From Acidimicrobiaceae bacterium (GTDB lineage: Bacteria; Actinomycetota; Acidimicrobiia; Acidimicrobiales; Bog-793), in assembly GCA_027459565.1 (NCBI GenBank), contig DAIDIA010000053.1:1-9127 (forward strand): a DNA stretch of 9,127 nt. The letters run 5' to 3'. Under the pieces are notes generated by a model. The model was not told the DNA's origin and did not search any database. It was given only the letters and a program-made list of their open reading frames with translations. This document shows, piece after piece, positions 6,008-9,127 of this stretch (positions are counted from its first letter, which is position 1; each line of letters starts with the position of its first letter). The position numbers and the translations under genes are program-made.

Positions 6008-6565
6008 CTAGAACGCGATCCCCCCGGAACCCGCAGTCGTCGTGACGGTAGAGCCTGAGGTCGGAGAGGTACTCACGGTCTTAGCCTTGACGGTCACGAA
6101 TGTCGACCACTTTCCCCACTTGTCGGTGATGTTTCCGTGCACCTGTCCCGCTGCCCGGTCCCCGACAAACCAGTAGAGGGGCCGTCCGAAGTAGGTTACC
6201 TGGATAGCGCCATTTGAACGCCTGACGCTCCCGAGCTTCTTGGCATTCACACCGGGACCCGCAGTTGCTCTCTTGACGCCCCTGGGCAGCGTGATTGCGG
6301 GCCAGATCTTCAGACATGCCTGGGTGCACGCGGTCTTGCTCGGTACCAGGGTGTAGATCGTCCTGCCGTCCACAAGAATTGTGCCAAGCTTCGCGTTCTT
6401 CGCCGTCGAGATGACGACTTTCGCGACCGTACGCCTCGTCGCCGCGCTCGCGGCACCCACCCCGAATGCCGACGCCGTCATAGCTCCGGAGGCGAGAAGC
6501 GCAGCTGCAACAGAGGCAACCAACGGCCAGTGGCCAGAGCCTCGCATTTCGTTCGACTGTTCCAT
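6008..6565 (-). CDS. Secreted COG4315 / Lipoprotein_15 repeat-family protein
   Basis: A 185-residue exported protein of the family defined by the Yx(FWY)xxD motif ('secreted repeat of unknown function'). An N-terminal signal segment (about 14-42, ending ASAA) has no lipobox cysteine, so it is not a lipoprotein despite the family name. The first repeat (about 60-92) runs LGTILVDGRTIYTLVPSK, then Cys80-x3-Cys84 and KIWPA. The second (about 111-156) reads LGSVRRSNGAIQVTYFGRPL, then YWFVGD (131-136, a full motif match) and the closing GKW. The first repeat's motif is degenerate (YTLVPS). A Ser/Thr/Gly-rich tail covers 163-185. ATG 6565 is chosen because GAGGAG (6580-6575) lies 9 nt upstream; a longer frame to 6667 lacks this. 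It is 28 nt before the hydroxylase gene on the same strand and probably shares its transcript. A heme, metal or electron-transfer role is only conjecture. Confidence 0.88.
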   Translation of the reverse strand: MEQSNEMRGSGHWPLVASVAAALLASGAMTASAFGVGAASAATRRTVAKVVISTAKNAKLGTILVDGRTIYTLVPSKTACTQACLKIWPAITLPRGVKRATAGPGVNAKKLGSVRRSNGAIQVTYFGRPLYWFVGDRAAGQVHGNITDKWGKWSTFVTVKAKTVSTSPTSGSTVTTTAGSGGIAF

Positions 6566-6848
6566 GTCGTCTGTCTCCTCGTGCTCATCGATGTCACATG
6601 TGAGAAGAACCCCATCAAGCAGTCTCGCCGACAACGCACGATACCGCCCAATAGCGCTCCATGTCACCCGGTACTACGCAAGCGATCGACAAAGGGATCA
6701 CTCCTCGGGGAAGATAAAATTGCCTGTTGCAATTCCGGGGTGTCGGCGGGTACGCAAATTCCCGTCGCGGTGGCTCGAGACACAGTCCCCCATCGATTCT
6801 CAACTCCAGATGGGACAGATCTGTAGTGAGCACGCGAGCGCTGGCAAA
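6566..6848. other. Intergenic region upstream of the secreted-protein/hydroxylase cluster
   Basis: About 280 bp with no convincing gene on either strand. It should contain the leftward promoter of the COG4315 gene and the 3' end of the LysR transcript. Visible structures are a 17-bp dyad AATTGC-N5-GCAATT (6718-6734), beside an A/T-rich stretch, and a 10-bp palindrome ACAGATCTGT (6815-6824). I cannot define -35/-10 boxes with confidence. Confidence 0.4.
6718..6734. promoter_or_regulatory. Candidate operator: AATTGC-N5-GCAATT dyad
   Basis: Perfect 6-bp arms around CTGTT, about 150 bp upstream of the COG4315 start and next to an A/T-rich stretch (AAGATAAAAT, 6711-6720) that stands out in this G+C-rich window. 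The size and symmetry suit a dimeric regulator. No known regulator's consensus is recognised. Confidence 0.35.
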
Positions 6849-7763
6849 CTATCGATCTGTACTTGGTGTTCCGACATGTCGGAGGAGTCGTCGCGCCAGC
6901 TCTGCCGAGGGTCGCGTACCGGACCAGATTGCACGTATCGATCGATTCAACTTCAGGTCACTCACCTCGACCTCCACCAACCTTCCCTCGGCGAGGTCGG
7001 CACTGACCGCAAGCCGGCTGAGGACTCCAGGGCCGATTCCTGACGCAACCGCGGCCTTGATCGCGGTCGTCGACCCCACCTCGACCAGTGCCATGGCCCC
7101 ATGGCCATGGTCCGCAAGTTCTCGCTCCAGAACCTCACGCGTCCCTGAGCCCATTTCACGAAGCACCAGCGACGTACCGGCGAATTCGGCAAATGCAATC
7201 GGTCGCGTTGCACGCGCCCAACGATGCGATGGCGATACCACGACAAGGAGATCATCGTGCTGGATCACCTGGGAATGGAACTCGCCTGGAACGCTCCACC
7301 CCTCGACAAAGCCGAGATCTGCCCCGTTCGCGCGCATCACCTCGACGACGTGCTCGGAGTTTCCCATCTGCAATGAGACGGCGGCCTCGGGTTCAGTGCG
7401 CCGCATCCAGTTCAACCATTCGGGAACGAGATATTCGGCAACGGTCATGCTCGCGACGATGCGAAGCTGTGTCCGACCCTCTGATCGTGTCGCGGACACC
7501 GCGCCGAGCAGGTTCTCCGCGTCACTCAGCAGCGCCGCGCTCGACTGCACGACGACCACACCGGCTGGCGTCAGTCGGGCCCTGCCCGATGAGCGGTCGA
7601 GAAGCTCGAGGCCGAGCGTGTGTTCGAGCGACCGGAGCCGAGTGCTCGCAGCCGGCTGGCTGACTCCGTGCACCTGCGCCGCGCGCCCGATGGAGCCGAG
7701 TTCCGCCACACTCCGCAAAAGGTCGAGCGAGCGAAGATCGGGGACGGGCTCGCGCAAAGGCAT
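6849..7763 (-). CDS. LysR-family transcriptional regulator (YeiE/CbbR-like)
   Basis: A 304-residue regulator with the standard LysR layout. The N-terminal winged helix-turn-helix is at about 9-68 (LDLLRSVAELGSIGRAAQ, VSQPAASTRLRSLEHTLG, LLDRSSGRARLTPAG). A linker helix spans about 70-93. The periplasmic-binding-protein-like effector domain runs from about 98 to 300 (begins LRIVASMTVAEYLVPEWL; later DLGFVEG, DDLLVVVSPSHRWA and GIGPGVLSRLAV). It lies divergent from a YeiH-family permease, as yeiE does from yeiH in E. coli, so it most likely controls that gene. The co-inducer is unknown; an anion or other small metabolite is likely from the family. No Shine-Dalgarno precedes ATG 7763. A TATAAC box sits 8 nt upstream, which suggests a leaderless mRNA. 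Confidence 0.93.
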   Translation of the reverse strand: MPLREPVPDLRSLDLLRSVAELGSIGRAAQVHGVSQPAASTRLRSLEHTLGLELLDRSSGRARLTPAGVVVVQSSAALLSDAENLLGAVSATRSEGRTQLRIVASMTVAEYLVPEWLNWMRRTEPEAAVSLQMGNSEHVVEVMRANGADLGFVEGWSVPGEFHSQVIQHDDLLVVVSPSHRWARATRPIAFAEFAGTSLVLREMGSGTREVLERELADHGHGAMALVEVGSTTAIKAAVASGIGPGVLSRLAVSADLAEGRLVEVEVSDLKLNRSIRAIWSGTRPSAELARRLLRHVGTPSTDR

Positions 7764-7776
7764 AAGAGAAAGTTAT
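7762..7776. promoter_or_regulatory. LysR-type T-N11-A palindrome overlapping the LysR gene start / promoter
   Basis: ATAAGAGAAAGTTAT contains ATAA-N7-TTAT, an exact dyad matching the T-N11-A rule of LysR-regulator sites. It overlaps the first base of the LysR start codon region and covers the probable -10 box of that gene (TATAAC, 7777-7772 on the - strand). Binding here would give autorepression while also lying 58 nt upstream of the yeiH start. Confidence 0.5.
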
Positions 7777-7833
7777 ACCCCGGAACGGTTTTGCCGCCTT
7801 TTCGGAGGTCGCGAAGCGGTTCAGACTCTCGGA

Positions 7834-8931
7834 GTGCCCAATCCGATCCGCGGTGACATTCGAGCCCAAGCGCCCCGGGAGGCGACCGACCAGCCCGGCA
7901 GGAGATGGAGACTCGATCGGCTCCGAGCGATCCTTCCGGGACTCGGCCTTGCGCTCGCGCTTGGCGCGGTCGCCACCGCGCTCGGACATCTTGCGCCGGT
8001 CGTTGGCGCTCCGGTCATTGCGGTCGTACTGGGCATCGCCATCGCAAGCGTGCGCCAACTTCCCGCTGGACTTCGCCCGGGCCTCACCTTCGCGGGAAGG
8101 ACGGTGCTCCAGAGCTCGATTATCGTGCTCGGACTCGGACTCTCGTTTCGCGAGGTGCTCTCTACGGGAATCTCGTCTCTGCCCGTACTCCTTGGTTCCC
8201 TTGGCGTCGCGTTGATCGGGGCACCGGTGATCGGTCGCGCGCTTGGGGTCGGACGCGACCTCCGCACGCTGATCGGCGTCGGCACCGGCATCTGTGGAGC
8301 ATCGGCGATTGCGGCAACCGACGCGGTGATCGGCGCGGCGGTGATCGACGTCTCCTACGCGATCGCGACGATCTTTGTCTTCAACATCGTTGCGGTGCTC
8401 ACCTTTCCGGCGATCGGTCACCTGCTGCACCTCTCGCCGGGTGGCTTCGGACTCTGGGCGGGGACCGCGATCAACGACCTCTCATCTGTCGTTGCCGCCT
8501 CATCGATCTTCGGTCATGGCGCAACGTCAAGTGCTGTCGTGGTCAAGCTGACAAGGACGCTGATGATCATTCCCATCTCGGTCACGTTGGGCATCGCAAG
8601 ATCAAGGTCTGCTCGAAGACCCGGCCAGGACAAACCGCGTGCGTTCACCCTCCGGCTCCTCCGTGGCGCGCTCCCCCTCTTCATTGGATGGTTCCTCGTC
8701 TCTGTCAGCGCGAACACCGTCGGTATTGTCCCCGTGCACTGGCATTCGGACATCACCGCGGTCGCCCAGCTGCTGATCACTGTTGCACTCGGCGCCATCG
8801 GCCTCTCCGCGCGCGCACGCGACATCGTCCAGTCGGGACTACGCCCATTGGCGCTCGGTGCACTCCTCTGGCTGCTCGTCGGAGCCTCCTCGATCGGGCT
8901 CCAGCATCTCCTCGGACTCGGTCACGCCTAG
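7834..8931 (+). CDS. yeiH: YeiH/UPF0324 family permease (putative sulfate exporter family transporter)
   Basis: A 365-residue polytopic membrane protein of the conserved YeiH family (Cons_hypoth698), annotated as putative sulfate exporters although the substrate is not firmly known. About ten hydrophobic segments follow a polar N-terminus of 31 residues. Family motifs are clear: TVLQSSIIVLGLGLSF (90-105), GVGTGICGASAIAATDAV (148-165), GTAINDLSSVVAAS (210-223) and VKLTRTLMIIPISVTL (237-252). The Asn in INDLSS replaces the His of E. coli YeiH (VHEVAQVVAAG). GTG 7834 is the only canonical start between the divergent LysR gene and the first helix. It lacks a spaced Shine-Dalgarno: GGAGG at 7804-7808 is 25 nt away. 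The frame is open far upstream, but that part is antisense to the LysR gene. Regulation by the neighbouring LysR protein is expected. Confidence 0.92.
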   Translation: MPNPIRGDIRAQAPREATDQPGRRWRLDRLRAILPGLGLALALGAVATALGHLAPVVGAPVIAVVLGIAIASVRQLPAGLRPGLTFAGRTVLQSSIIVLGLGLSFREVLSTGISSLPVLLGSLGVALIGAPVIGRALGVGRDLRTLIGVGTGICGASAIAATDAVIGAAVIDVSYAIATIFVFNIVAVLTFPAIGHLLHLSPGGFGLWAGTAINDLSSVVAASSIFGHGATSSAVVVKLTRTLMIIPISVTLGIARSRSARRPGQDKPRAFTLRLLRGALPLFIGWFLVSVSANTVGIVPVHWHSDITAVAQLLITVALGAIGLSARARDIVQSGLRPLALGALLWLLVGASSIGLQHLLGLGHA

Positions 8932-8950
8932 ATTTCCCGTTGCGGGCTGA

Positions 8951-9127
8951 CTATTCAGGTCGGAGCACGCGCCCGGGCACCACAACCGTGTTGGCGAGAT
9001 GGCCAAACATCTCAATCAGCCGGCGGCGCACATCGTCGGGAAGCGGTCCGCCACGGAACGCCCGGATGTTCTCCTCGAGATGGGCGACACTTCCGGTTCC
9101 CATGAGAACAACGTGCACACCCGGCTC
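8951..9127 (-). CDS. Aldo/keto reductase, C-terminal fragment (5' end outside window)
   Basis: The last 58 residues of a leftward gene that extends past the right edge, ending in TAG at 8953-8951. The peptide contains VVLMGTGSVAHLEENIRAF, then GPLPDDVRRRL and EMFG. This is the NADPH-binding C-terminal segment of aldo/keto reductases, where 'TGTGNxxHLxEN' followed by 'GPLP' is the usual form. These enzymes reduce aldehydes or ketones with NADPH in the cytoplasm. The catalytic Asp-Tyr-Lys-His residues are outside the window, so the subfamily and substrate cannot be given. It is convergent with yeiH, separated by only 19 bp containing a small CCCG-TTG-CGGG stem. Confidence 0.88.
   Translation of the reverse strand, partial: EPGVHVVLMGTGSVAHLEENIRAFRGGPLPDDVRRRLIEMFGHLANTVVVPGRVLRPE

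Noticed and set aside
7090..7112. Three closely spaced CCATGG sequences
   Set aside because: They lie within the LysR coding sequence and follow from the encoded His-Gly-His-Gly-Ala-Met-Ala run; no evidence of a separate function.
6727..7833. Long upstream extension of the yeiH reading frame
   Set aside because: This part is antisense to the LysR gene and encodes an Arg/Ser-rich string with no membrane character. The family-like sequence begins only after 7834.
7522..8430. 302-codon - strand frame opposite yeiH
   Set aside because: Arg/Asp/Glu-rich shadow translation of hydrophobic codons in yeiH; no start signal and no domain.

Overview
The window (moderately high G+C) looks like a chromosomal segment of a free-living actinobacterium. 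The reasons are GTG starts, ATGA gene overlaps, an ECF sigma factor with a membrane anti-sigma of the RskA kind, a probably leaderless LysR gene, and a secreted COG4315-type protein of the sort common in Acidimicrobiia and other acidophile or iron-rich-habitat actinobacteria. The class-level assignment is inference. I see no CRISPR array, tRNA, rRNA, insertion sequence or phage gene.

Left part, + strand (1-1637): the 3' end of an AlkA-type 3-methyladenine glycosylase overlaps (ATGA) an Ogt-type O6-alkylguanine-DNA alkyltransferase, forming an alkylation-repair operon. It is followed by a BcrC-like PAP2 undecaprenyl-diphosphate phosphatase whose natural start appears to be an ATC codon behind a good Shine-Dalgarno sequence. 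Next, on the - strand (1711-2963), an ECF sigma factor and its zinc-binding, single-pass anti-sigma factor form an ATGA-coupled pair. Facing away from them is a small secreted glycine-rich protein of unknown function (3133-3417). The shared intergenic region carries two facing copies of a GTGATC..TTTGCC element, each about 35 bp from a start codon, so the small protein may belong to the sigma regulon.

Middle, - strand (6565 to 3577): four genes in one direction encode a secreted COG4315/Lipoprotein_15 protein, an eight-histidine fatty acid hydroxylase/sterol-desaturase family protein, a DoxX membrane protein and an isoprenylcysteine-carboxyl-methyltransferase-like membrane methyltransferase. 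Spacings are 28 nt, 4 nt and then about 83 nt; the last gap holds a perfect 12-bp hairpin. This looks like a membrane-lipid or quinone/isoprenoid oxidation and methylation cassette. The combination is the most interesting candidate system here, and its substrate is unknown.

Right part: a LysR-family regulator (- strand) is divergent from a YeiH/UPF0324 family permease (+ strand), the arrangement seen for yeiE/yeiH in E. coli. A T-N11-A palindrome abuts the LysR start. The window ends in the C-terminus of an aldo/keto reductase on the - strand, convergent with yeiH.
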